From assembly GCA_028281495.1 (NCBI GenBank), contig JANQJU010000031.1, positions 169,825 to 233,824 on the forward strand: 64,000 nt of DNA, written 5' to 3'. Of the stretch, positions 52,764 to 63,200 are shown piece after piece. This DNA comes from SAR324 cluster bacterium. Its GTDB lineage: Bacteria > SAR324 > NAC60-12. How positions within the stretch are numbered: the stretch's first letter is position 1; every line of letters starts with the position of its first letter. The position numbers and the translations under genes were made by a program. The notes under the pieces are model-generated. The model did not search any database and had not been told where the DNA came from. It saw nothing but the letters and a program-made list of their open reading frames with translations.

Positions 52764-52808
52764 AAAACGAACAACTGATGCCGCATCCAGGATAGTTTAC
52801 GAGGTGAT

Positions 52809-54371
52809 ATGAAAAAATCATTTAACACGACAGGCCCGTGCCATCCTGAAAAACATTACATGCTTCCGGCGCTCGAACGTTGTGAGGGCGTGATCGATTT
52901 GATTGAAGACGAGCAATATTTTGTGATCTATGCGGCCCGTCAATCTGGAAAAACGACCCTATTGTTGGAGTTGGAAAAAGAGATCAACGCCAAAGGCCAT
53001 TATTACGCATTATATTGCTCGCTGGAAAATGTGCAGGGAATTCAAGAAGAGGAAAGAGGGATTCCTGAAATAGTCGGGTCTTTGGAACACAGTATTAAAT
53101 TTGATCCGAACTTGGGAAAAGTCTCGTTCCCCAGACCCGATCACCATACCACCAACTCGACGCTACTGACGGAGTACTTAAATCATCTGTGTATGAATTT
53201 GGATAAGCCATTCGTGCTTCTATTCGATGAGGTAGACTGCCTTTCCGGTCCGGTGGTGATCTCGTTTCTTCGTCAATTGCGCAAAGGGTACATTCTTCGG
53301 AACAAGGTACCTTTTGTTCATTCGCTCGCTTTAGTAGGAATGAGAAATATTCGAGACTATCGTGGAGAAACTCGGAAAAGCTCGGAAACCTTGGGAAGTT
53401 CCAGTCCCTTTAATATCGTAAAAGAGGCTCGTCAAATTAAGCATTTTTCCGAAGACGAAATTGCCTCTTTGTATCGACAGCACACTCAAATGACCGAACA
53501 AATTTTCCCTCCAGAAGTGATTCAAGAAGTTTTTGAAAAAACGCAGGGACAGCCTTGGCTCGTCAATGCCATTGCTTACGAAATCGTGGCCAAGCTTCTA
53601 AAATCAGACAATTCCGCTTCTATCCAAGCAGAGCATGTGGAAAGGGCCATCCAACAGATTGTTTTGAGAAGAGATACTCATATCGATAGTCTGTTGGAAC
53701 GATTGAAGGAAGCAAGAGTCCAAAAAATTATCGAACCCCTGATCTTAGGAACTGCGATAGGTTTTGAAGATATGGATGACGATTTTAAATATGTCCTGGA
53801 CTTAGGGTTGATCCGAAAAAAGAAAGAAAAACTGGAACCGGCCAATCCCATTTACGGTGAAGTGATGCTTCGCGTTTTGTCGTATCAAGCCAAAATGAAA
53901 ATGGGGAGCCAAGAATATCCCCCCGACTATCCGACTTACTTAAAAGCAAATCGTTTGGATATGAAAAAAATCTTAACGGATTTCCAAAATTTTTGGAGAG
54001 AACATAGTGAGATCTGGACGGACATGTTCCAGTACAAAGAAGCCGCGCCTCATCTCATTTTGAACGCATTTTTAAGTAAGGTGGTGAATTCCGGCGGTGT
54101 GTTAAACCGAGAAATGGCAACGGGAAATTTACGTTTAGATCTCCACATCGCGTTTCAAGACGAACGATATCCCATCGAATTGAAAATCCGCTATGGAAAC
54201 AAAACTTATGAAGACGGCCAACACCAACTTTCCAAATACATGGACCGCTTGGGATGTCGAGAAGGATGGCTGATTGTTTTTGATCGACGTCCAACCCTCT
54301 CATGGAAAGATAAAATTTTCTGGAAGACCGATGACTACGAAGGAAAGACGATTCATACTTTGGGATGCTAA
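52809..54371 (+). CDS. AAA ATPase with C-terminal nuclease (family C, copy 2)
   Basis: A 520-residue protein starting MKKSFNTTGPCHPEKHY after GAGGTG. The GP-xxP-x-HY opening parallels copy 1 at 45724-47358. Walker A is AARQSGKTT (42-50) and Walker B VLLFDEVDC (Asp140, Glu141). The C-terminal nuclease core is LRLDLHIAF followed by YPIELKIRYG, matching the D-ExK order. The sequence has drifted far from copy 1, so these are old paralogues, unlike the near-identical family-B and family-A copies nearby. A short 62-base gap separates it from the next gene on the same strand, and they may be co-transcribed. Function unknown. Confidence 0.8.
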   Translation: MKKSFNTTGPCHPEKHYMLPALERCEGVIDLIEDEQYFVIYAARQSGKTTLLLELEKEINAKGHYYALYCSLENVQGIQEEERGIPEIVGSLEHSIKFDPNLGKVSFPRPDHHTTNSTLLTEYLNHLCMNLDKPFVLLFDEVDCLSGPVVISFLRQLRKGYILRNKVPFVHSLALVGMRNIRDYRGETRKSSETLGSSSPFNIVKEARQIKHFSEDEIASLYRQHTQMTEQIFPPEVIQEVFEKTQGQPWLVNAIAYEIVAKLLKSDNSASIQAEHVERAIQQIVLRRDTHIDSLLERLKEARVQKIIEPLILGTAIGFEDMDDDFKYVLDLGLIRKKKEKLEPANPIYGEVMLRVLSYQAKMKMGSQEYPPDYPTYLKANRLDMKKILTDFQNFWREHSEIWTDMFQYKEAAPHLILNAFLSKVVNSGGVLNREMATGNLRLDLHIAFQDERYPIELKIRYGNKTYEDGQHQLSKYMDRLGCREGWLIVFDRRPTLSWKDKIFWKTDDYEGKTIHTLGC

Positions 54372-54433
54372 ATCTACCGTTGACTCTGGGCGCACTCGCC
54401 TAACATTTTCTGTTTTCAGGGAAATTTAACGAC

Positions 54434-56116
54434 ATGACCATTTCTGCCCCCGCCCCGCTTTCGTTGGGTATTTCTGATTTCCAGGTCTTGCGAGAAGACG
54501 GATTTTATTATGTGGATAAATCGGCATTCATCGCGGAGTTTTGGAACAATCCTTATCAAACGGTGCTGATCCCCCGTCCCCGCCGTTTTGGCAAGACACT
54601 GAATCTGTCTTTGGTCCGATATTTCTTTGAAAGTCACGAAACGAGCCGGGCGCATCTGTTTGAGGGACTCGCCATTCAACAAAATGAACAACTGATGCGG
54701 CATCAAGGTCAGTATCCTGTGGTGTATCTGACCTTCAAGGACGTTCGAGGGGACACGTGGCAGGAATGTTATCGCAAAATCGTGGGATTGCTTGCGAAAT
54801 TGTACAAACACTTTGCCCCGGTTCTGCGGACTCATCTCGATGATCTCGATGGCCTTCAATTCGACCGGATTTTAAATAAAAATCCATATTCCGAAGAACT
54901 TTCAGCAGCCTTGGAATTCTTGATCGAACGGATTCACACCGTTCTTGGCAAGTCCCCAGTGGTCTTGGTCGACGAGTACGATGCCCCCATCCATTCGGGT
55001 TATGCTGCAGGGTTTTACGAAGATGCTGTTTCGTTGATGAGAGACTTATTGGGAGGGGCCTTCAAAGACAATAGCCACCTTAAAAAAGGTCTCATCACCG
55101 GAATTCTGCGGATTTCTAAAGAGTCGATTTTTTCGGGATTGAATAATGTAGGGGTTTACACCCTGCTTGATGATGCATTTACCAATGGATTCGGCTTCAC
55201 TGAAAGCGAAGTAGAACGACTGTTTTCTGATTTTCAGGTGACCGATCCTGAGACCGCCAAGGCATGGTATAACGGTTACCAGAGCGGCAACACACTCATT
55301 TACAATCCGTGGTCGCTGTTGAGTTTCTTGGCCAACCAGCAGCAATTGCGTCCTTACTGGATCAATTCCAGTTCCAATGATTTGGCGCGTGATTTGATCC
55401 TCCACGATTCCGGCAAACTGCATGGGGATCTCGAAACACTGCTATCGGGGGGGACCATTATCACAGCCTTAGAAGTCAATCTGGCGCTTCGAGATATCCA
55501 GCAGCGTCCTGCTGCCGTTTGGGGGCTTTTGATGTTTAGTGGCTATTTGAAGCTTGTGAGTCGAGTTCCGCAAGGAAGACGTGTCAAGTACGAACTGCAA
55601 ATCCCCAATCGAGAAGTCATGGAATTTTATCACGACCATGTGAGCCTCTGGTTGGAACGACAATTCTCGGAAGGAAAGCTCGAAGGGTTGCTGCACTGCT
55701 TAGCCAGTGGGGACCTTGCGACATTTGGGGAGCGTCTACAAAATATCGTGCAAACGTCTTTGAGCTATTTCGACACCGGCGGCGACAATCCTGAACGGGT
55801 CTATCACGCCTTTGTGCTGGGATTGCTGATTCATTGGGATTCTCGATATCACATCCGGTCCAATCGAGAATCGGGATTGGGACGCTATGATGTCATGCTC
55901 CTACCCAAAGATACGCAAGACTTGGGATTTGTTTTTGAATTCAAAAGGAAGACTGCCGAGCGAAGCTCTCCCCAAACCGATCTTGCCGCCGCCCTGAATC
56001 AAATTCAGGAACGAGCTTATGCCACGGAACTCCGCGACCTTGGGGTGAAACGTAGTCTAGGCATCGGGGTTGTGGTGGAAGGTAAGCAAGTTTGGGTGGA
56101 CTCCATTGAGCTATAA
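54434..56116 (+). CDS. AAA-ATPase_like/PDDEXK_9 protein (family A relative)
   Basis: A 560-residue PF09820/PF08011-type protein. It begins with FQVLREDGFYYVDKSAFI, the conserved family opening. Walker A is RPRRFGKT (48-55), Walker B VVLVDEYDAPI, then GLITGILRISKESIFSGLNN, the standard follow-up. The C-terminus reads RYDVMLLP and then LGFVFEFKRK, the nuclease D-ExK core. This is the classical DUF1703 subtype, distinct in sequence from the 49310 copy. No clear ribosome site is seen at the ATG. Its 3' end overlaps the end of the truncated family-B gene by six bases, tail to tail. Role unknown. Confidence 0.85.
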   Translation: MTISAPAPLSLGISDFQVLREDGFYYVDKSAFIAEFWNNPYQTVLIPRPRRFGKTLNLSLVRYFFESHETSRAHLFEGLAIQQNEQLMRHQGQYPVVYLTFKDVRGDTWQECYRKIVGLLAKLYKHFAPVLRTHLDDLDGLQFDRILNKNPYSEELSAALEFLIERIHTVLGKSPVVLVDEYDAPIHSGYAAGFYEDAVSLMRDLLGGAFKDNSHLKKGLITGILRISKESIFSGLNNVGVYTLLDDAFTNGFGFTESEVERLFSDFQVTDPETAKAWYNGYQSGNTLIYNPWSLLSFLANQQQLRPYWINSSSNDLARDLILHDSGKLHGDLETLLSGGTIITALEVNLALRDIQQRPAAVWGLLMFSGYLKLVSRVPQGRRVKYELQIPNREVMEFYHDHVSLWLERQFSEGKLEGLLHCLASGDLATFGERLQNIVQTSLSYFDTGGDNPERVYHAFVLGLLIHWDSRYHIRSNRESGLGRYDVMLLPKDTQDLGFVFEFKRKTAERSSPQTDLAAALNQIQERAYATELRDLGVKRSLGIGVVVEGKQVWVDSIEL

Positions 56117-57393
56117 GAGCAGTTTGCCCCCCCGTGTTTGAAGAGGTTTGCTGGTCGCCGCCTCCTCAAAAAACCGATCAATCGACTTCAACCGTGTCGC
56201 CGTTCCAATCTGATGCTCAGTACACAACGTCTGGGCTTCCTCAGTAAACCCACCCAAGGACAAAAACGCTCCGACGACCGCGTGATCGGGGTGATCTTCT
56301 TGTATCCATTTCAACTTTTCCATGAAATCGGTCACGATGGTTTTCCCGATGGCGGACCCAGTCTTTTTGACTTCCACGCACAACAACTGGTGATCGTCCG
56401 ATTCGGCCCACACATCGATCTCGAATCGTTTGCCATCTTTGCGTTTTTGGAGCTGGCGACTCTTGACCGAGACGACATTCCACACGGTCTCATCGTCGGG
56501 TCCACCTTCAAAGAAATCGGACAGTCGGATACGCTTTTGGGTCCGTAATTCTGAGGCCAATAGATCCTCGGCAATCTTGCCAGACATTTGGTTGAGTTTG
56601 CCTTGGAGGCGTTTCTTCTGGCCTTGGAGTTCTGCAATTTGGCGTTGGAAATCCTCCTTCAGCGGGGGGGCAAATTCCTTCACTTCTTCTTCAAAAGTTT
56701 CGCGCAAGACCAAATAAAGCGTACCATCTTGTAAACCTTGGAAGCGTATATCCGAGGGGCCTTCTTTGATGAGGTCGGAATGGACTAGATGCCACAGCTT
56801 TCTCAGCAATGCTTTGAGGTCGATATCCAACTTCAATTCCTGAGCCATTTCTTTGTGGGTCCAATCCTTGTGAGCGTTTTTGGTCAGGAACAACAGAACT
56901 TTGCGAGCATGCGTGTCGTTGATTTGGTCCAAAGCCGTTTCGATGTATTCAGCCCAGGTTCGAGAAAACCCCACTTGTCGATTGGTCAGTTCAAACGACA
57001 CCGTTTCATGAACGCGTTCGAGCTGGGTGAAGTCACGTTTCGGATACTGGCTCTGAATGACACACGAAATGAAAAACGGGTCGTTCTGACATAAGGTGTT
57101 CACTGCCTCGGCACATTCCGGGCGGATCGGCACCCGATAGTAATCGGCATAACGGTAAACGGCTTCCAAACCATCGTCGTGTTCCAAGTAAGGGGATATT
57201 TCGTAGAATCGCAATCGTCCGGCTTCGAGATATTGACTCACCACTCTTGAAAGCCAACCGACATAGGACCCCGTGACAAACATAGGGGCGCATTTGGATT
57301 CAGACAGGGAGTGATAACTGCCCGGTAAAGAATCTTGTTTCACCCGGAGGTCCACATCGGCATAAACATATTCTGCCAAGTTTTGAAACTCAT
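56111..57393 (-). pseudogene. 5'-truncated family-B ATPase/nuclease copy (copy 2)
   Basis: The frame matches family B from the residue after Walker B (DEFQNLAEYVYAD) to the C-terminus, but the first ~170 residues with the P-loop are missing. The break lies near 57391-57394, where a truncated family-A copy begins on the other strand. The nuclease core (FEIDVWAES... LCVEVKK) is intact. An internal ATG at 57379 could still make a 422-residue nuclease-half protein. The C-terminus has an extra tail (ATSKPLQTRGGKLLL) not found in the other copies. The middle resembles copy 1 and the last ~100 residues resemble copy 3, so it is a mosaic. Confidence 0.82.
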
Positions 57394-58242
57394 CATCATC
57401 CGTCCCCGACGATTTGGGAAATCCTCCTTAATCGCCCTACTGACGGCCTATTATGATCGAGGTCATGCCGACCGGTTCGACCTCTTTTTTGGTGGAACCG
57501 ACATCGGCCAAAATCCAACATCGGAACACAATCAGTATTGTGTGCTCACCTTCAATTTCTCTCGGATTGATGCGCATTTGGATCGCCTGGAAGCCACCTT
57601 TTCCGAGCAACTTCACAATCAACTGAAGGAATTCCTTTCGCGGTATCCTCAAGAATTTCCTCCTGAAGTGGCAACGCATATTTGGGAGGCTTCCAATGCG
57701 GTCTCACAAGTGGATCGGCTCTTTTCCGAAGCCAAACAACGGAACGTCAAAATCTATGTTTTGGTGGATGAATACGATAATTTTGCCAATACCCTGCTGG
57801 CCCAATTAGGCACCCATGCTTATACAGAACTGACGCATGGTGACGGATTCTTGCCGAACAGGTCGAAGCCAAAACCAGTGTCCGCGACTATCTGGGCGGG
57901 GAAAAGATGATCCAAGGTTTTTTGTTGGCCTATCTGGATATTACCGACCTCTACCTGTGCCGAACCGAACGCGAATTTCAACACGGCTTTGCGGATTTTA
58001 TCTTAGAACCCTTCCTTTCCAAATATCCTGACCTGCCTTACGGTTATGTGATTGAATTAAAATATCTAGGTCGCCAAAAGTGGAGCGATGCCAAAGCCAC
58101 CGCCTTGATCGCGGAAGGGCAGGATCAATTGAAACAATATTTGCAGGATGAACGGCTCCAATCGTTAGCTTCCGTTTCCTATAAAGGACTCCTGCTACTG
58201 TTTTCAGGCTGGGAATTGAAAGCGATGCGCGAGGTGGGCTGA
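57394..58242 (+). pseudogene. Truncated, internally deleted family-A copy
   Basis: The piece starts exactly at Walker A (IRPRRFGKSSLIALL) with no preceding YVDKT segment, so its N-terminus was replaced by the family-B junction. It runs through the Walker B strand (IYVLVDEYDNFAN) to THGDGF. There, near 57850, the sequence jumps to LAEQVEAKTSVRDYLGGEK in another frame and continues with MIQGFLLAYLDITD and the nuclease motif YGYVIELKYLG to the end at 58242. About 200 central residues are missing. The downstream part from 57907 is an open frame of 111 codons and could still express the nuclease end. Confidence 0.82.
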
Positions 58243-58263
58243 TGGCAGTCCCCTGTCTGGAGT

Positions 58264-60027
58264 TCATTCAAAGGAAGAACCCTCCTCAAAAAACCGATCA
58301 ATCGACTTCAACCGTGTCGCCGTTCCGATCTGATGCTCAGTACACAACGTCTGAGCTTCCTCAGTAAACCCCCCCAAGGACAAAAACGCTCCGACGACCG
58401 TGTGATCGGGGTGGTCTTCTTGTATCCATTTCAACTTTTCCATGAAGTTCGTCACCACCGTCTTCCCGATGGCGGCCTCAGTCTTTTTGACTTCCACACA
58501 CAACAACTGGTGATCATCGGATTTGGCCCATACATCGATTTCGAATCGTTTGCCATCCTTGCGTTTTTGGAGATGGCGGCTGTTTACTGAAATGAGATTC
58601 CATCGGGTATCGTCTTGTGGAACCCCGTCAAAAAAGTCGGATAAATGGATTCGTTTTTGGGTCCGTAATTCGGAGGCCAATAGATCCTCCGCAATCTTGC
58701 CCGAGATTTGGTTGAGCTTGCCCTGCAACTGAGCATTTCGACGTTTCACGTCTTCCAATTGACGACGGAAGTCGGCTTGTTGATCGATCTGAAATTCCGC
58801 CACCTCTTGTTTGAAACGATGGGTCAACACGAGGAACAAGGTTCCATCATTCAATCCTTTGAATTCGATGTCAGACACGCCCTGTGTGATCAGGTCCGAT
58901 AGAGCCAGATGATTGAGCTTGCGCAGGAGATCTTTGGGGTCAAGATCGAGTTGGAGTGTTTCTTTGATTTCTAGGTGGGTCCAGAATTGATTGGCATTCT
59001 GGCTCAAAAACAAGAGGATCTTTCGGGCATGGGTGTCGTTGATTCGGTCCAGCGCACCGTCAATATACTCAGCCCAGGTTCGAGAAAACCCTACCTTCCG
59101 ATTGGTCAGCTCAAACGTGACGGTTTCGCGGACTCGTTCCAGCTTGGTGAAGTTACGATTGGGGTAGTGGCTTTGAATCACACAGGAAATGAAAAACGGG
59201 TCACTTTGACACAATGTGTTGATCGCTTCCGCGCAGTTGGGATGGATGGGGACTCGATAATAATCGGCATAGCGATAAACGGCTTCCAACCCGTCGTCGT
59301 GTTCGAGGTAGGGGGAAATTTCATAGAACCGCAAACGACCCGCTTCGAGGTATTGGCTCACCACTCTCGAAAGCCAACCGACATAGGACCCGGTGACAAA
59401 CATTGGAGCGTATTTGGATTCCGAGTGTTCATGATAGCTGCCGGGCAAGGAGTCGTGTTTCACTCGGAAGTCCGCATCGGCATAAACGTGCTCTGCCAAG
59501 TTTTGGAATTCATCGATGAGCACCACCCAACGACGATCTAGGACGTAAGCATAATTGTGAGGAGCCTCCATTGCAATGGTCCACATTTGATGATGCTGTC
59601 CTCGCTCACGACAGGCCAACATGTCTTTCGCATTGGTAGCCAACACAGGAAGATCATTTTTAACACCGTATGCACAGATTGCCTCTAGGCTCCAAGTTGC
59701 TTGCACCAACTTGGGATCCCTCTCCAAGAACGAAATGTATTGCGATGCAAATCGACGAAAGTAATCATCGGCTAGGTCGGGTAGCCAAACGTTGCTGGCT
59801 TTGACTTCATAGAAAAACGGGATGATGTCGCCATTCGCGTTCCACAATTGATTGAACATCCGTTGGATGATGGCCGTTTTCCCACTTTTTTTGCGTGCCA
59901 ACATCGCTATCGACCGCGAGGCCAATCGTGGGATCAAACTCAACCAATTGTTGATATAGGCAAATTCTTGCTGACGCCCGACCAATAGGCGGGGATCACC
60001 AATTCGTTCCGGTAAGGGATATTGCAT
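58264..60027 (-). CDS. ATPase with C-terminal nuclease (family B, copy 3, intact)
   Basis: A 587-residue full-length paralogue of the 47436 gene, with the same start MQYPLPERIGDPRLLVGR and the same GAGGT ribosome site. Walker A ARKKSGKT (Lys50), Walker B WVVLIDEFQN and nuclease core FEIDVWAKS... LCVEVKK are all intact. The last ~100 residues are nearly identical to copy 2, whereas the middle (FWTHLEIKETLQLDLDPKDL, RQLEDVKRRNAQLQGK) departs from both other copies. That pattern indicates gene conversion. The start faces the TIR-nSTAND gene across a 251-base gap; that gap has nothing else I can recognise. Confidence 0.85.
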   Translation of the reverse strand: MQYPLPERIGDPRLLVGRQQEFAYINNWLSLIPRLASRSIAMLARKKSGKTAIIQRMFNQLWNANGDIIPFFYEVKASNVWLPDLADDYFRRFASQYISFLERDPKLVQATWSLEAICAYGVKNDLPVLATNAKDMLACRERGQHHQMWTIAMEAPHNYAYVLDRRWVVLIDEFQNLAEHVYADADFRVKHDSLPGSYHEHSESKYAPMFVTGSYVGWLSRVVSQYLEAGRLRFYEISPYLEHDDGLEAVYRYADYYRVPIHPNCAEAINTLCQSDPFFISCVIQSHYPNRNFTKLERVRETVTFELTNRKVGFSRTWAEYIDGALDRINDTHARKILLFLSQNANQFWTHLEIKETLQLDLDPKDLLRKLNHLALSDLITQGVSDIEFKGLNDGTLFLVLTHRFKQEVAEFQIDQQADFRRQLEDVKRRNAQLQGKLNQISGKIAEDLLASELRTQKRIHLSDFFDGVPQDDTRWNLISVNSRHLQKRKDGKRFEIDVWAKSDDHQLLCVEVKKTEAAIGKTVVTNFMEKLKWIQEDHPDHTVVGAFLSLGGFTEEAQTLCTEHQIGTATRLKSIDRFFEEGSSFE

Positions 60028-60278
60028 GGGAACCTCATGAAGAAAGGCTAATAATCCGTAATTGTCTCATCTTCTTCATTCTAAAACATATCCACCCCAC
60101 TATTCAAAATTTCTATCTGAAAGAATAACCATCCACACACACATGCCAACGGAGGATTGCATTGTGAGGGATGCGTCAACCCGCTCGTCAACCCGCTCCT
60201 CAATTCGTATCGACAAATTGATAGAGCCAAAGTACTACTAAGAAACGTGAGGTTCGTAATGGGATCAGAGGTTAAGCT

Positions 60279-63200
60279 ATGGGCGAAATTTCAGAGTATC
60301 GATATGACATTTTTATCAGCTATACCCACAAGGATGACCATCATGTTGCCGCAGAAACACAAGGACGCGTTTCACGCTTCGTCGAAGAATTGATCAGTCA
60401 ACTGAAGTATCGGCGAGGTTTTGATCATCTTGCGGTCTGGCAGGATCAACGCAGCATGGACGGGGGGATCATACTAGATGATACCATTAGAAAAGCCATC
60501 GATTCCTCATTTCTGTTTTTTGCCTTCAACTCCCCAAATTACCCACGTTCTGACTATTGCCAGCAGGAATTGAAATGGTTTCATGACTTCAACCAACAAC
60601 CGCATCGTTCATTGCAGTTTGGCAACCACTCACGAATCTTCAATCTATTGCTCAGAAACGTACCACGGGAGCAACAACTACCTGCTTTTCACAATACGGT
60701 GGGTTTCAAACTCAATGATGCCAAAACCGATGAAGAGCTAGGGGATTTCACCACTCCCCATCAGCAGCCTTTGTACACTTCTCAGATTCGTAAAATCGTC
60801 GATACCGTTGAGGACATTTTTCTTGATCCCGCAGTGCGCCAAGATTCAATCGCAGATCAAACCGACGAAGCCAAACCGCCTCACATTGCTCCTAAGCCGC
60901 CATTGCTCAAAACAAATGTAGCTCAGGCTTATGAGGAGCAGCCTTATGAGGGTCAGACTGATGAGGATCAGACTGATGAGGGTCAATCGAGCGCGGCTCA
61001 ATCAAATGCGGCTCCTGTGCTTTCTACAGTTTCTTATTGGGTGGATACGCATCAAAAGGATCAGTATCAGGCATTTCAACTCAAAAAGTTGTTGGATCGT
61101 AGAGGAATCCCAGTCGAGATCAATAAAGAATCGCGTGACCCCATTCAGAGCGAACGCTTGTTCGAACGCATGGCAGGGAAGATAAAAAACCTGATTGTGG
61201 TGTTTGATCAGGTAGAAACCGCGTGGCTCCAACGCCGTATTGAAAAGGCGGTGAAAATTGTGGTGGAGCATTGGAAAGACGACACACCCCTCGAACTCCA
61301 AACCATTTGGATCGTCCGGTTCCCTGGAGCCAAGGAAGCCCATCGGCTGCCGACCTTGTCACCGGTTTTGAACATCCGACAGATTGACAATACCTACACC
61401 CACGATATCGACCCCAAGGCAATTGACGATTTATTCATCCAATCCCCGCTGCTTCAATCTGACCTCCCCCCTAAAAATCCGTATGTTGGTTTGCGTCCTT
61501 TTCAAAGTGAAGACAGTCTTTTTTATTTTGGTCGTAAGGAGCAGGTTCGTGAATTGTTGGATCGGCTTCACAAGACTCGATTTCTAGCATTGGTGGGGAG
61601 TTCGGGGGCGGGGAAATCTTCTCTGGTTCGAGCAGGTTTGATTCCCAATCTGGAAGCAGGGTTTTTAGTGCAAGATCGCGACAAGTGGAAAGTGGCGACG
61701 ATGAAACCAGGGAACGCTCCCTTGCATCATTTAGCCCTGTCGATTTGCACGACGTTTGATTTGAAAGAACCCTCGGCAGAAGCATTCACCGAGGTAATTC
61801 ATCAAAACGGGGGTCGTGTCATTGTTAACACTCTCTCACCAGTTTTTGAGGAGTCCCAAACCAATCTGTTATTGTTGGTCGACCAGTTTGAGGAGGTGTT
61901 TCGCTATAGCCAAGAAGCCACCCATGACAATGCCAAAAAGTTCGTCGACACGCTTTTAGATTTGGTGAACCAGAATGACGCTCCTGTGTTTGTCTGCCTG
62001 ACGATGCGTTCGGACTTTTTGGGAGATTGCGATCAATTTCCAGGTTTGCCCGAAGCCATGAATCGCAGCCAGTATTTGATCCCTCGATTGAATAGTGAGC
62101 AGCGTCGAGAAGCAATTTCGGGTCCTCTCCGTTTGGTCAATACACATATTACACCCCGATTGCTCAATCGGTTGTTGGAGGACAGCAGCGAAAATCGAGA
62201 CGATCTGCCGTTACTGCAACACGTACTCATGCGGACGTGGGAAAGGTGCTTGAGTCACAATCGAGTGACGCTGGATATTCCCGACTACGAAGAAGTCTTC
62301 ACTCTAAAGCAGGCTTTGGACAAACATGCCGACGAGGCCTTAGCCGAATTAGATAAGGAAGCGCAAGGCGACACCAAACGACTGTTCCAAGCAATCACAG
62401 AAACCGATGTCGAAAACCGACAAATCCGTCGTCCCCGAGTGCTTCAGGACATCTCCGAGATCACTGGAATTTCCACCGAAAAACTATGGGGTGTTATTAC
62501 GCGATTTCGTGATCAAGGAAGGGACTTTTTAGTGGTTTCTTCTGAAGATCAGAATGCAAATCCCTTGGTTGATATTGCGCACGAAAGCTTGATTCGACAG
62601 TGGGAAACCTTGGGAAATTGGGTGCAAGAGGAGGCCGAGGCCGCTCGAACGTACCGGCGGTTAGCAGAAGCGGCAGAACTGCACCAACAAGGCAATGCCG
62701 CTTTATATCGCGATACCGATTTGAAGTTGGCTCAAGAATGGAAAAACGGTGAATTGGGTAAACTCGCTTGGGCGATTCAATACCATCTTGGGTACGATAC
62801 TGCCTTGGATTTTCTAAACAAAAGCCAAGAGGCCGAAGACACCGAACGCCAAGAAAAACAAAGGCAACAGCAGGAGCGAGAGGAAATGCTTCTCGAACAG
62901 GCGCGTGCCAGCCAAGAACGCGAGGAATTGCTAGAAGAGAAAGCGCGTGCCAGTCAAGAACGCGAACGACTGGCTCAAGAAAAACAAAAGGCGAGCGATG
63001 ACCTCGCCTTGCAACAAAAGAAAGCACTGCGGAATTTTCGAATTTTTACCATTGTTCTAACAGGGTTTTTAGTGATGGCTTTTCTTGCTGTAGGAGTTGC
63101 CTATCAGAAAAGTGAAGAGGTGAAAGAGCAGACGTTAGAAACCAACTACAACCTGGCCAAAGTCTATGAAGCAAAAGCTTTAGATGCTCGTCGTCGCTAT

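Noticed and set aside
57335..57393. Start of the plus-strand family-A frame at 57335
   Set aside because: These bases belong to the antisense family-B sequence; real homology to family A begins only at Walker A near 57394.
60157..60393. 78-codon frame overlapping the start of the TIR gene
   Set aside because: No ribosome site or domain; it overlaps the TIR coding region in another frame.
62497..63027. 176-codon minus-strand frame opposite the TIR-nSTAND gene
   Set aside because: It lies wholly inside the long plus-strand gene, has low-complexity translation and no domain; it is a shadow frame.
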